From contig OZ244823.1 in NCBI GenBank assembly GCA_965220365.1, positions 1,240,001-1,304,000 on the forward strand: a stretch of DNA of 64,000 bases, in the 5' to 3' direction. The translations under genes and the position numbers were made by a program. The stretch is from Bin80 sp965220365 (GTDB lineage: Bacteria > Bacteroidota > Rhodothermia > Rhodothermales > Bin80). The notes under the pieces were generated by a model. It saw nothing but the letters and a program-made list of their open reading frames with translations, was not told where the DNA came from and made no database searches. The first letter of the stretch is position 1, and every line of letters starts with the position of its first letter. Of the stretch, positions 1-8,179 are shown piece by piece.

Positions 1-2
1 GT

Positions 3-326
3 CTACGTGTTACCCCCAATCGGATTATTGTTGGTGAAGTGCGCGATGGATCAGCGAAAGACCTGTTGGATGCATGGATCACCGGCCATCCTGGCGGATG
101 TGCCACGATTCACGGCGAAGACGCTGATAAGGCCTTGGAGCGCTTGAGTGATCTTGCTCGGGAGGGAGCACGCGGCATTGATCAGAGGCATCTCGTACTT
201 CGTGCAGTGAATATTGTGGTCGTGATTGCCGGCTTTGGGAAGGCGCGGCGTGTTTGTCAGATCGTAAAGGTTACAGGCTGGACATCAAGCGGCTTCACTG
301 TTCAGGATATGAGCCGAATTAAATGA
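3..326 (+). CDS. trbB: TrbB-type conjugation ATPase, C-terminal part (5' end outside window)
   Basis: This is the 3' end of a VirB11/TrbB secretion ATPase, the hexameric traffic ATPase on the cytoplasmic face of a type IV secretion channel. The frame is open from base 3. It reads through 'IIVGEVRDGSA' and 'HPGGCATIHGEDADKALERL', which are hallmarks of the C-terminal ATPase domain of TrbB (Asp/Walker B-like box, His box and Arg-rich segment). The Walker A part lies outside the window. The gene is on the plus strand and converges on the minus-strand traG/trbI/trbG block, whereas in the standard trb order trbB directly precedes trbC. Here trbC is 23 kb away on the other strand, so this copy has been displaced and inverted, or comes from a second trb set. 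Family assignment is secure; whether the whole gene is intact is unknown. Confidence 0.88.
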   Translation, partial: LRVTPNRIIVGEVRDGSAKDLLDAWITGHPGGCATIHGEDADKALERLSDLAREGARGIDQRHLVLRAVNIVVVIAGFGKARRVCQIVKVTGWTSSGFTVQDMSRIK

Positions 327-660
327 GTCTGGAAGCCTTTATTAGATGAGCAGGGTAATGATTATTTGGGATCAAGGTAGACAATTTGGGAAAGTATGTA
401 CTTAATTGCAGCTTGGAGTCGGTTTGAGCATCCGATTTCTCTTCCTTCGCCTCCTGCTTCGGTGCGAATTTCACGCTGCGTTGCAATGTTTCAATAGGCG
501 TAAGCTCACCGTAGCGAAGGTTCGGACTGGGAGTATTCATTACCCGATCGAACTTCGCTCGATTTTTTGCCTTTGTGCTAAGGACTGATTTGTTACCGTT
601 CAACTGGTTGTATAGTATCGCAGAATTTAGTTGAACACCAGTCGAAGATTTAATCGCCAA
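319..660 (-). CDS. hypothetical protein, doubtful
   Basis: An open frame of 113 codons lies downstream of hicA on the same strand, starting at a TTG (660) with an internal ATG at 540. The product is basic and hydrophilic, with a Lys/Glu-rich middle part ('KQEAKEEKSDAQ') and no recognisable domain. Its 3' end overlaps the end of trbB by a few bases. A shorter plus-strand frame overlaps it. It may be a real small cargo gene, but nothing beyond the open frame and its position after hicA supports this. Confidence 0.25.
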   Translation of the reverse strand: MAIKSSTGVQLNSAILYNQLNGNKSVLSTKAKNRAKFDRVMNTPSPNLRYGELTPIETLQRSVKFAPKQEAKEEKSDAQTDSKLQLSTYFPKLSTLIPNNHYPAHLIKASRLI

Positions 661-678
661 AGAGAGAGGGAGATTTAT

Positions 679-870
679 CTAAACTTTTTGGCTGATTCCT
701 GCTTGTTTGAGTATTTCGTTCGCCGTATGGCGCTTTTTGATTTTTGCCGGGACCGATACGTTATTTGCACCGTCTTTACCCCAAATTACGTGACTACCTG
801 AGGGGTTGCGTTTTACAGAGAAACCATTCTCCCTTAGCAGTTTCAAGACCCTCCGCTCGTACCCCGCCAT
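679..870 (-). CDS. hicA: HicA family toxin (mRNA interferase)
   Basis: This 63-residue protein has the HicA/YcfA layout: 'RRVLKLLRENGFSVKRNPSGSHVIW' followed by a basic strand and 'VPAKIKKRHTANEILKQAGIS'. The GSH triplet carries the catalytic His of the double-stranded RNA-binding-like fold. HicA toxins cleave mRNA independently of the ribosome and are held inactive by HicB. The ATG start lies three bases after the stop of the upstream antitoxin-like gene, giving the antitoxin-first order seen in many hicBA loci. The length is typical for the family. The pair lies next to trbB in a conjugative element, which fits a role in keeping the element in the cell. Confidence 0.85.
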   Translation of the reverse strand: MAGYERRVLKLLRENGFSVKRNPSGSHVIWGKDGANNVSVPAKIKKRHTANEILKQAGISQKV

Positions 871-873
871 AAC

Positions 874-1191
874 TTACGCATATTGTCGTAGAGAATGTGA
901 GAACTCATTGCTACTCCAAAACATTTCCGGTAGTGGAGCCGAAGGACGAGGCTTTTGTTGACGAACAGTGTTTTTGTTGAATTCAAATTTTATGCGCAAC
1001 ACGATTTCTTCTATTTGTTCAGCAGTCAAACTATGGTTTAGCTGCAGCAAGTCAGAAGCAACTTGTGGAAGTTCAGTCAACAACTCGTTGAATGTACAAA
1101 CTTCAATTATCAACCCCGTAATATCGCTATCAGTAACCGCCATTGTACCATCTTCATATACCAAAACAGTAACGGAAAAGGTTTGTGACAT
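874..1191 (-). CDS. hicB: HicB-like antitoxin (DUF1902 type)
   Basis: The likely start is the ATG at 1191 (105 residues, 'MSQTFSVTVLVYEDG'). A longer frame upstream would run into the inverted repeat of the neighbouring transposon. The N-terminal half matches the partial RNase H-like fold of HicB/DUF1902 proteins: a beta strand, 'SDITGLIIEVCTFNELL' and a leucine-rich helix ending near 'LLQLNH'. The C-terminal half is basic and may bind DNA or the toxin, but no helix-turn-helix is obvious. It is followed after three bases by hicA. Antitoxin function is inferred from the pairing and fold. The transposon boundary lies about 100 bp upstream, so the native promoter may have been altered. Confidence 0.75.
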   Translation of the reverse strand: MSQTFSVTVLVYEDGTMAVTDSDITGLIIEVCTFNELLTELPQVASDLLQLNHSLTAEQIEEIVLRIKFEFNKNTVRQQKPRPSAPLPEMFWSSNEFSHSLRQYA

Positions 1192-1281
1192 CAGTGGTTC
1201 AGGTAAGGTGACTTGGTGTTTAGGACTACCGGTGTACAGATTTGTTCTTAAAAAGTGCCTTTTGTTGTTGTTTTTTGCAAG

Positions 1282-1315
1282 ATTAAATAGGGAATTATAT
1301 ACAATAGTGCCGATG
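1282..1315. repeat. target-duplication copy plus left terminal inverted repeat of the tnpB element
   Basis: ATTAAATA (1282-1289) is followed by a 26-bp arm (1290-1315) beginning GGGAATTATATA. The arm is a perfect reverse complement of 2712-2737. The octamer recurs directly at 2738-2745. Confidence 0.85.
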
Positions 1316-2737
1316 AAAAGTGGAACCTTTTCAATATGAGCTGGTATACGGACACAATGGAGCAGGAAGGCAATCCTGCCCATTGCTTATCATAACATCA
1401 GACGAGTGATGCCATGCCCGTGAAGGGTTCAAAGAAGAAAGCAGGAAATCGTTCCTACGTAAATATCCGCTACCGATTGCGGGGATCTAGAAAAGCATAC
1501 AAGTTCCTGCATGGAGTGGCCGGAGCCAACCGGTATCTCTGGAATGCCGCACTAGGCAAAGCCAAACAGGATTACAAGGAGACGGGCAAGTCCAAGACCT
1601 CGTATATTGATTTCTGCAAATGGTACAAGGTACACAAAGACACCGAGGCAGAGTGGCTGAAGGAATATCCGCAGGTACTAACTCGCACCGGACTGAAGGA
1701 TTTGTCCGATGCGTACAAGCGGTTCTTCAAAAAAACACATAGTTTCTCCCCGCCCAAGAAGAAGGGGAAAGAAAAGAAACTGCGTGGATTCCCCAATTTT
1801 AAGAAGAAAGGCAAAGCAAAGAAGACCTTTGCTATTGATGTATTCGGTGGATCACGGTTCACCAAGAATGGCTACTTCCGGCTCAAGCAGGGAGTACACA
1901 TGAAGATGATTGCGCATCACCGCACAAGACGCTACTCCAATCCGGTACCGAAATCTGCCCGCATCCTTGAAGAGCATGGCAACTGGTATATCACAGTTTG
2001 CTATGAAGTGGATACCGTAGAGCATCAGGCTGACAGCCGTGGCATTGGCGTAGACCGGAACGTAGGGCAGGTGGCTGACAGCACCGGGCAGATCCACTAC
2101 TTGACGGATACCACTCACCTGGACAAGCGAATCAAGAAACTGCAACGTCGCCAAGCCAAACGAACGGTTGGCAGTTGCAAGTACCGAAAGACCAAACATA
2201 CCATCGCACGGCATCAGCGTAAGATTGCGAATACCCGCAGGAATGATCTGCGACACATTGCCATGGATATTACTACGACCTCTACACTTGTATTTCTGGA
2301 AGACCTGAAAACCAAAGGCATGACCGCAAGTGCAAAGGGAACGGTTGAGAATCCTGGCAAGAACGTGAAGCAGAAAGCAGGGCTGAATCGAGTGATCCTG
2401 AAAACGGGCTGGGGACAGTTGGAGCAGTATCTATCCGAGCGGGGGGCAGTACACAAGATCCCCCCGCCTATACATCCCAGACCTGCAACCAGTGTGGGTA
2501 TGTAGATGCAGGAAATCGAGTGTCGCAATCCGTATTCCGTTGTCAGGAGTGCGAATACCTTATCAACGCAGACTATAACGCTGCGTTGAATATCAGGGCG
2601 TCGGGGATGGCGTCCTATAACGGCTCTGGAGCCTATGTAAGACCTGTCTATGCGGAGCGCAAGCCCGCAATCGGGCGACAGGTGATGAAAGAGCAAACAG
2701 AACTTGAGTGCCATCGGCACTATTGTATATAATTCCC
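1290..2737 (+). mobile_element. TnpB-carrying transposon with 26-bp terminal inverted repeats
   Basis: A 1448-bp unit is bounded by perfect 26-bp inverted repeats (1290-1315 and 2712-2737) and flanked by perfect 8-bp direct repeats ATTAAATA (1282-1289 and 2738-2745). It carries only tnpB; there is no TnpA Y1 or serine transposase. IS200/IS605 elements normally have subterminal hairpins, no terminal inverted repeats and no target duplication, so these ends look like those of a DDE-mobilised element. A small perfect hairpin (AGTGCC-ATC-GGCACT, 2707-2721) lies at the right end, where the omega RNA of a TnpB element would end. The tnpB stop codon (2730-2732) lies inside the right repeat. The element sits between hicB and traG and appears to be a non-autonomous unit moved in trans. 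Confidence 0.7.
1414..2732 (+). pseudogene. tnpB: TnpB RNA-guided nuclease/OrfB, frameshifted near the zinc ribbon
   Basis: The first frame (1414-2505) encodes the N-terminal helical region and RuvC-I ('GIGVDRNVG', catalytic Asp) and RuvC-II ('LVFLEDLKTKGMT', catalytic Glu) of an IS605 OrfB/TnpB protein. It then breaks. The zinc ribbon (CNQCG...CQEC) and RuvC-III ('INADYNAALNI', catalytic Asp) follow in the +2 frame, ending at 2732. Adding one C to the six-C run at about 2460-2465 would restore a continuous protein of about 439 residues reading 'IPPAYTSQTCNQCG', the family consensus at this site. TnpB proteins are omega-RNA-guided DNA nucleases that help their transposon persist. As read, the protein lacks its third catalytic residue and zinc ribbon, unless frameshifting occurs or the run was miscalled. 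Confidence 0.88.
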
Positions 2738-2745
2738 ATTAAATA
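2712..2745. repeat. right terminal inverted repeat and second target-duplication copy
   Basis: The 26-bp arm 2712-2737 (ending ATAATTCCC) is the exact reverse complement of 1290-1315. It is followed by ATTAAATA at 2738-2745, identical to the octamer in front of the left arm. Confidence 0.85.
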
Positions 2746-2820
2746 ATGTTGTCATGATTATCCCTACCAAAACAACTACCTGTTCTTATTCAATCTGGTC
2801 ACTGATTCCCGACGCAGACA

Positions 2821-4644
2821 TTAACCAGCAAACGGATTCGGGCAGGCACGGGAGGCGGTTAATGGATCTTTGTAGTAAACGAACTTATCTGCTGCCACGG
2901 GCTGGTATGGACGTACGAATAGCAGTTGGCGGGCAGGGTGGAGTCTTCGCAGCTCGTCAGGCTTCAACAGCGGGCGGCTCCCCTCTTCATAACCCGCACG
3001 CATCCGCCCGAATTGATGCCGATCCCCCTTATTCAACCTACGCTGCCAGATTGACATTTCTCCGAGAAGCTGCGCAATCTTCTGGCTTGTGAATGGATCC
3101 TGTATCGCAAACGCCTGGATCACATCGCAGTTGGCCAAAAAGCTTTCCCATTCGCTGTGATACTCCCGCCTGAGTTGTGCCAGATCTTGCAGGATCAGCC
3201 ACATCGTCAGGCCGTAACCACCTCCCAGGGACACTGCCTCCTTGATATTCCGCATATATCCAAGGTTGGCAAATTCGTCCAGGAGAAAGACCACTCGCTG
3301 TTCTGGACGAGGTTTTTTTGTAGCATCATGAGTGCAGGCATAGTAACAACTGCTAATCATAAGGCGGAGCCACGGAGCAAATGTACTCAGGTATTCCCGG
3401 GGGAGAATGATGTATCCTGTCATTTTTCCATGCCGTAAATCTGCTAGGTCGCAGCTTGTACTCGTAAGCACACGCTGCATTCGGGGGCTACTCAAGAAAT
3501 GGGTATGGCTTTGCGCGGTGGAAAAGACACCGCTACGCTCACGATCGGCCTTCTGCTCAATCCGGCAGGCCCCTTCCTTTACTTGGGGCAGGCTACTTTT
3601 CTTCATTGTCTTCAGCATCTGATCCATCCCCTCACTGTCCTGTGTCAAAAGACTGCGTACTTTGATCAGGTGTCGTTCATCCTTAAACTCGTCCCTTTCT
3701 GCCACATAAAGAATGAAGCTCAGCAGTAACCCTTTTGCTTCCATCCTCCAATGAGATTCTTCGGTCTGATGGCCTCGACCGATCATCATATCAGCAAGCA
3801 TCATTGCCGTTTCCACATAATCCTCTCCATTAAGGTCAATAAAATCCATGGGGTTCAGGGATGCCACTTTGGTATCACACGTTTCGACGAGCTTGAAGGG
3901 ATCCAGTGCCACGATTTTCTGCCCCAGATAATCTCGTCGCCAGGCGGCGGTCACTGCGTAGTTTTCTCCCTTTGGATCCGTGACCAGCATACTGCCTTCG
4001 TAATTCAGGAGGTTGGGCATGACGGTTCCGACTCCCTTTCCGCTCCGCGTTGCTGCTACCGTAAGCAGGTGTCCATCCCCATCATATCGCAGATATTCGG
4101 CTCCCATCTTTCCGAGGAGGAGCCCTTTGGCAGGTTTCTTCAGTGCATGTGCACTTCCCCACTTTGTGGAGCCTTTGGCCAGCGAAAGCTGCTCAGCAGT
4201 CTGTGTCATGATTCCCCGGGCCACAAGTATTCCGATCAGTCCACCGACCCCAAGAGCTCCAATGACAACTCCCATCAATTCCGGTCTATCCAGGGCACGC
4301 ACAATCGCCAGAAATACATGATGTGGGCTGAATAATGGTTCGGTGCTCATCAGACAGAGTGCGACAATGAGTGGAAGGAGGGGCGCACGCATTGAGGGTC
4401 GGAGCAGCCAGGGCGCTGCCACGACTGCCGCACTCAAAAGGATTGCCCGTGTGAGCTCATACGGAAGGAGAGGGGCGGTAGCAGGTGGCCCCCAAATGAG
4501 TGTCATGATGGTAAGCGTGATCTGACAACTCACAAGAGGAAAGAGAATCAGGAGCGTGAACACACTTTGAATTCCCAGGGAGCGGGGAGCGGTCCAGCCG
4601 TAGAGTCGCTCCTGTGTGTTTTTATTCAACGTACGGCCCCGCAA
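2821..4644 (-). CDS. traG: TraG/VirD4 coupling protein
   Basis: This 607-residue type IV coupling protein is the inner-membrane ATPase that hands the relaxase-DNA complex to the mating channel. Four hydrophobic segments fall in the first about 145 residues. The P-loop ATPase domain follows, with Walker A 'AATRSGKGVG' (residues 197-206), the conserved 'VTDPKGENYA' at about 221 and Walker B 'VVFLLDEFANLG' (451-462). A late 'LILQDLAQLRREY' segment is typical of TraG/VirD4. The length is usual for the family. The start overlaps the end of trbI by 23 bases, so the two are translationally coupled. It is the last gene of the minus-strand transfer block; the inserted tnpB element and hicBA follow. 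Confidence 0.95.
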   Translation of the reverse strand: MRGRTLNKNTQERLYGWTAPRSLGIQSVFTLLILFPLVSCQITLTIMTLIWGPPATAPLLPYELTRAILLSAAVVAAPWLLRPSMRAPLLPLIVALCLMSTEPLFSPHHVFLAIVRALDRPELMGVVIGALGVGGLIGILVARGIMTQTAEQLSLAKGSTKWGSAHALKKPAKGLLLGKMGAEYLRYDGDGHLLTVAATRSGKGVGTVMPNLLNYEGSMLVTDPKGENYAVTAAWRRDYLGQKIVALDPFKLVETCDTKVASLNPMDFIDLNGEDYVETAMMLADMMIGRGHQTEESHWRMEAKGLLLSFILYVAERDEFKDERHLIKVRSLLTQDSEGMDQMLKTMKKSSLPQVKEGACRIEQKADRERSGVFSTAQSHTHFLSSPRMQRVLTSTSCDLADLRHGKMTGYIILPREYLSTFAPWLRLMISSCYYACTHDATKKPRPEQRVVFLLDEFANLGYMRNIKEAVSLGGGYGLTMWLILQDLAQLRREYHSEWESFLANCDVIQAFAIQDPFTSQKIAQLLGEMSIWQRRLNKGDRHQFGRMRAGYEEGSRPLLKPDELRRLHPARQLLFVRPYQPVAADKFVYYKDPLTASRACPNPFAG

Positions 4645-5578
4645 ACGTCATATCTCTGGACACGTACACCAGAAACTGATACCCCGGACGGAGGATGAGC
4701 GTCGGCTGTCGGCGGCTGCCGCGATCCAGTTGACCGGATGCGGTGCGGGACAGTTCCAATGCCAGCGAGCCGCCCACAAGACTGCCGGCCGTTGTGGCGG
4801 TGGCGATGGAAGTGGCACTCCCGATCAGGGCTAACATCGCTGCACTGCCAAACCGCTGGACCCGATGGCGTTTTACCTTGTCCTGCAATCCCCCTTCACC
4901 ACTTTGGTCAAGTGCAGGTAGCCCCGGTAAATCCTTGGTTTCTCCGTTTGGGAAGACCATTCGATTCCATACAATGAGGGCCCGTGGCTCTTCTCCTGCA
5001 AGCGTTCCTTCCATTGCACCAATGAGTTGTGTACCTGCTGGAATCAGCACCTGCTCCAGCCGTTTGGAGTCCCGGACCGGCCGCACCACCCGTGCACGAA
5101 CCGGGCCTGGCCGGCCCGTATGTATACCTGTTTCAAGAGCGGCCGTGATTACGCTGCCTTCCAGAAGGATCAGTCCATCCTCTTCTTCTGCGACGATGGA
5201 AGCTTTTTGGGTACTGTCTGGATTCACTATACTCGAAACATGTAGAACTCCACGGGACTGACGCGCCTGATCATAGGTAGATTTTCGCTCGTCTGTGCGC
5301 TCTGGGCGTGTTGATGTAGAGGGCTCCCAGGGACTGAGCGTGGGAGTACGCGGTTTGACAGGTGCCAATGTGAGTACATCTACGGCAGGAGATGGGGCCA
5401 ACTCGTACTCTGTGCTCGGTTCTGCTGACTGTCGGCGACTACTGAAAAACAATACGAGTAATACTCCTGCTAGGCTCAGCGCCAGGGCCAGAATATTTCG
5501 CTTGGATAATCGTGTAACGGAAACCGGATCAACAAATTCGGCTCCTTCATTTTCGGATTCGCTCAGGTTACCGATCAT
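4622..5578 (-). CDS. trbI: TrbI/VirB10 channel scaffold protein
   Basis: This 318-residue TrbI/VirB10 protein spans inner membrane, periplasm and outer membrane in the type IV secretion core complex. It has a short cytoplasmic N-terminus, one membrane segment ('NILALALSLAGVLLVLFF', about 28-45), a Pro/Thr/Ser-rich periplasmic linker (about 70-100), and the VirB10 C-terminal beta-barrel domain. That domain shows 'LLEGSVITAALETGI' and 'VLIPAGTQLIGAMEG', then a Gly/Ala/Ser hydrophobic antenna region ('LALIGSATSIATATTAGS') and a closing 'LILRPGYQFLVYVSRDM'. It is somewhat short compared with plasmid TrbI proteins. It overlaps both trbG upstream (4 bp) and traG downstream. Confidence 0.95.
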   Translation of the reverse strand: MIGNLSESENEGAEFVDPVSVTRLSKRNILALALSLAGVLLVLFFSSRRQSAEPSTEYELAPSPAVDVLTLAPVKPRTPTLSPWEPSTSTRPERTDERKSTYDQARQSRGVLHVSSIVNPDSTQKASIVAEEEDGLILLEGSVITAALETGIHTGRPGPVRARVVRPVRDSKRLEQVLIPAGTQLIGAMEGTLAGEEPRALIVWNRMVFPNGETKDLPGLPALDQSGEGGLQDKVKRHRVQRFGSAAMLALIGSATSIATATTAGSLVGGSLALELSRTASGQLDRGSRRQPTLILRPGYQFLVYVSRDMTFAGPYVE

Positions 5579-6459
5579 TTTGCTCTGTAGAGGTGCAGGG
5601 CGCGCTGCGTATGCCGTTTTCTTCGAAAGAGGCCCTTACGTGCGATCCCACCAGTAATCAGCCGTGCCTGCTCAAAAAGTCCATCTACAATGAAGTATCC
5701 ATCACGTACGATATAGTCAGCGACGCGCTCACTACTGCGTGTTCCAATGCTCAGAAGCGGCTGGTCTTCTGAGTAGGCATGGGATGGAATCTGTATATAA
5801 ACGCGCTCGCCATCATCGAATACTGCCGAGGGGACCCAAGGAAATCCTTTTTCTGCCCGCCAAGTGTAGTGGTGATTCAACTTCTTCAGGGAAAGCCCAT
5901 TGGGCGGATTTGCCTGTTCGCGCGTGGGCACAGATGCGAATTTGGGCTCAGCAGGGTAATAAAATCGGATGTGCCGCGTGTACTGATGTTGGGGGTTGTA
6001 CTCGTTCCTTTTCGTGGTATATGGCGGGCTGTCAAGGGTGATATGGTAGACCCGGCGATCCGTGGAAATAATGAGGTTCGTCGTGATATTGTGGTCAATT
6101 GGCTTGACCGAGACGATTGCCGTTTCTGCTCCCACCCCTGTAGCAGTATGGTCAATCAACCACCGCTGGTCATCTCCGGCAATCAGACTGATCAGGGTTT
6201 CCCCTGCCTGAAGTTCGACGATGCATGCGCGGAGCACCGTGCAGGTCAGGACGGGCTGATAGATCCCGTACGGATAAATCAACACATCGGACTGTCGGAG
6301 TACATCTGCTCGCCCTCCGGTATTGAAGCTGGAGATCTGCTGATCAATGGCCGGTTGAACGGGGCCGGATACATTTACAATGCGCTCTGGAGCTGGCTGC
6401 TGTGCCTGTGCCAGGCTGCTGATAAGCAAGAAAGCTGCGAGAAGTGTACTCTGTTGCAC
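5575..6459 (-). CDS. trbG: TrbG/VirB9 outer-membrane channel protein
   Basis: This 294-residue protein has a clear signal peptide ('STLLAAFLLISSLAQAQQ') and the VirB9/TrbG layout: an N-terminal domain with 'QPVLTCTVLRACIVELQAGE', a linker with 'RHIRFYYP', and a C-terminal domain with 'HHYTWRAEKGFPWVPSAVFDDGERVYIQIP' that interacts with VirB10 and VirB7. It overlaps trbI by 4 bp. In the canonical order trbF precedes trbG. Here trbF lies about 11.4 kb away, and the relaxase, mobC and the defence cargo have come between them. Confidence 0.94.
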   Translation of the reverse strand: MQQSTLLAAFLLISSLAQAQQPAPERIVNVSGPVQPAIDQQISSFNTGGRADVLRQSDVLIYPYGIYQPVLTCTVLRACIVELQAGETLISLIAGDDQRWLIDHTATGVGAETAIVSVKPIDHNITTNLIISTDRRVYHITLDSPPYTTKRNEYNPQHQYTRHIRFYYPAEPKFASVPTREQANPPNGLSLKKLNHHYTWRAEKGFPWVPSAVFDDGERVYIQIPSHAYSEDQPLLSIGTRSSERVADYIVRDGYFIVDGLFEQARLITGGIARKGLFRRKRHTQRALHLYRAK

Positions 6460-6541
6460 GTTAAGCCACCTTGTAAGATGATGAAGTCGTACGCAGTTGT
6501 ATACCGGATGCCACAGATCTATTGCTACGGGACAGGCAAAG

Positions 6542-6910
6542 TCACTCGTTGGTGATTCTTTCGATCAGGGCACGTTCGGAGTCAGATAATGTCGACGAGG
6601 CCGCCATAATCCTACTCCCCAGTGCACACGCATCATGGGTATGCTGAACTCTGGGCTGCAGCAGTGCAAACAGAAGCACGCCCAGAACAATCCCCCACAA
6701 CATCGTCCCTGCTTTTTTCCAGGGCTCCTGTTGGACATGCAGAAGCATCTTCATCTGACGGACACAGGTTTGCAGATCTATTTGATTCTCTTTGAGTGTT
6801 TCAAGAACCGGTTCCAGTTCTTTACGGATATGATCCGTGGAGGCTTTCTGTGCGCGCTCTCGAAAACTGCCGGGTTTAGAGTCCGAGATCCGTTCGTTGT
6901 CTTTCGTCAT
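6542..6910 (-). CDS. small membrane protein of the mobilisation module
   Basis: This 122-residue protein has a charged, probably helical and coiled-coil-forming N-terminus (about residues 15-60), one membrane segment ('MLWGIVLGVLLFALLQP', about 69-85) and a short C-terminal tail. It starts inside the last codons of the relaxase gene (35-bp overlap), so it is co-translated with it. This placement and layout recall the MbeB/MobB accessory proteins of MOBP mobilisation modules, but the sequence has no signature I can recognise. It could help anchor the relaxosome at the membrane; that is inference only. Confidence 0.7.
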   Translation of the reverse strand: MTKDNERISDSKPGSFRERAQKASTDHIRKELEPVLETLKENQIDLQTCVRQMKMLLHVQQEPWKKAGTMLWGIVLGVLLFALLQPRVQHTHDACALGSRIMAASSTLSDSERALIERITNE

Positions 6911-7874
6911 TTGCCAGCACCTTCAATGACTGATAGACTGCCTGGCTCAGTCTGGCTTTGAGTCCAAGTGCTTTCCTATCCAACTGCATGAATTCCTTGG
7001 CGATGGATTGTTTGCCGATTGCCGTCAGGTCTGCAACCTTCACTCGCTTGAGTTTCTGGACCTGTTGATCCAGCGAGATATCCTCAGCACTGCGCCAGGA
7101 TTCGCCAAAGCGTGCTTCCAGTTTGCGTAGAGAGGCGTTCCTGGCAACGCTGCTGCATTTTGCGTATTCATGACCATCAGTTACCACCAAACCTCTTCCA
7201 CTGGGGAGCAGCCGGAGTCCATGCTGATCAAGCCGTGCATGTAAGTTCTCCCAGCTGTCCGCTGCATTGAAGTCTGCCTCTGCAGTATCACGTACGAGCA
7301 CCTGAAAAGGCACTTCTCCTCGAGACTGGGTCGCTTTGTGTGCCTGTTTGGAAAGCGATTCGCGGCGATCTGGGGGATCTTGTCCTGGAAGCTGGTAATA
7401 ATGCCCTGGCGTTTCGCGGAAGTTCATTTCGCGCTCCGCTTTTCGCAGTGTTTCCTCGATTTCCCTGTAAAAGAAGCCCAAATCGCGGGTTCGCCTGGTG
7501 ATTGGGTGGACCCGATTCGCGATCGCGTGCACATGCGCATAGTGCTCATCCCCATGCGCAACCAGCATGGCCTGATGCTCCTGAAGGTTGAGCTTTGCGA
7601 GTACCCGGTCGGATACTTCCGTCATTTGACTTCTGGACGGATCATCATCCGGTGCCCAGGAAATGGACATGTGCAGAACTGGGCGTTTGGCACGGGGATC
7701 TGCTGTTGCAATCAGGTTCATTTCCCGGGCGGCGGACTGAAGGTTTTCATCAGAAATCACATTGCGCCCTTCGATCCATGCAACCCGGACACGATCTTCG
7801 CGATGGGATTTAGGTGACTCCAGATAGCGGGCGACCGAACGAAAGCTATGTGCCAGTCGACTTGCACAAATCAT
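6876..7874 (-). CDS. MOBP-type relaxase (MobA/VirD2-like)
   Basis: This 332-residue relaxase nicks the origin of transfer and carries the strand to the recipient. Motif I contains the probable nucleophile Tyr17 ('SFRSVARYLES'). Motif III is a complete metal-binding HxDxxxxHxH ('HGDEHYAHVH', His107, Asp109, His114, His116). A helical C-terminal region follows. It is short for a relaxase and has no primase or helicase domain, as is usual for small MOBP enzymes. It lies 8 bp behind a MobC-like gene and overlaps the small membrane protein gene. The nick site should lie in the gene-free stretch upstream of mobC. Confidence 0.9.
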   Translation of the reverse strand: MICASRLAHSFRSVARYLESPKSHREDRVRVAWIEGRNVISDENLQSAAREMNLIATADPRAKRPVLHMSISWAPDDDPSRSQMTEVSDRVLAKLNLQEHQAMLVAHGDEHYAHVHAIANRVHPITRRTRDLGFFYREIEETLRKAEREMNFRETPGHYYQLPGQDPPDRRESLSKQAHKATQSRGEVPFQVLVRDTAEADFNAADSWENLHARLDQHGLRLLPSGRGLVVTDGHEYAKCSSVARNASLRKLEARFGESWRSAEDISLDQQVQKLKRVKVADLTAIGKQSIAKEFMQLDRKALGLKARLSQAVYQSLKVLANDERQRTDLGL

Positions 7875-7882
7875 CGAGTTTC

Positions 7883-8179
7883 TTAATCGGTATTCCGCCC
7901 CAAAGTTGTGCGCTGAATGAGTTGTTTAAGCTTCTCCAGAATCTCTTGGAGCTCTGTGTTTTCGCTATCATCTGATTGCAATTTTCGAAGCTGGAGTGCA
8001 ACCGATACCCATTCGCGGGCCAAAATCTCCTCGGCAGTTCGCTTGGAGTTCGTGATGAGATCCCGCAAAAAAGCCGATAAGCTCATCCCCACACTCTGTG
8101 CCCGACGCTCCAGCGACTGCCTCTGTTGTAGTGTTAGATAGGTACAAACCCTAGCTTCGAACTCTTTTTTGCCCACCAC
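7883..8179 (-). CDS. mobC: MobC-like relaxosome accessory protein (ribbon-helix-helix)
   Basis: This 98-residue protein with a GTG start has an N-terminal part ('VCTYLTLQQRQSLERRAQSVGMSLSAFLRDLI') that fits the ribbon-helix-helix fold of MobC/TraJ-type oriT-binding proteins. A predicted coiled-coil helix follows. It sits directly upstream of the relaxase, the usual relaxosome order, and would bind oriT and help the relaxase open the nick site. No ATG lies in frame upstream before a stop, so the GTG at 8179 is the best start. Confidence 0.8.
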   Translation of the reverse strand: MVGKKEFEARVCTYLTLQQRQSLERRAQSVGMSLSAFLRDLITNSKRTAEEILAREWVSVALQLRKLQSDDSENTELQEILEKLKQLIQRTTLGRNTD

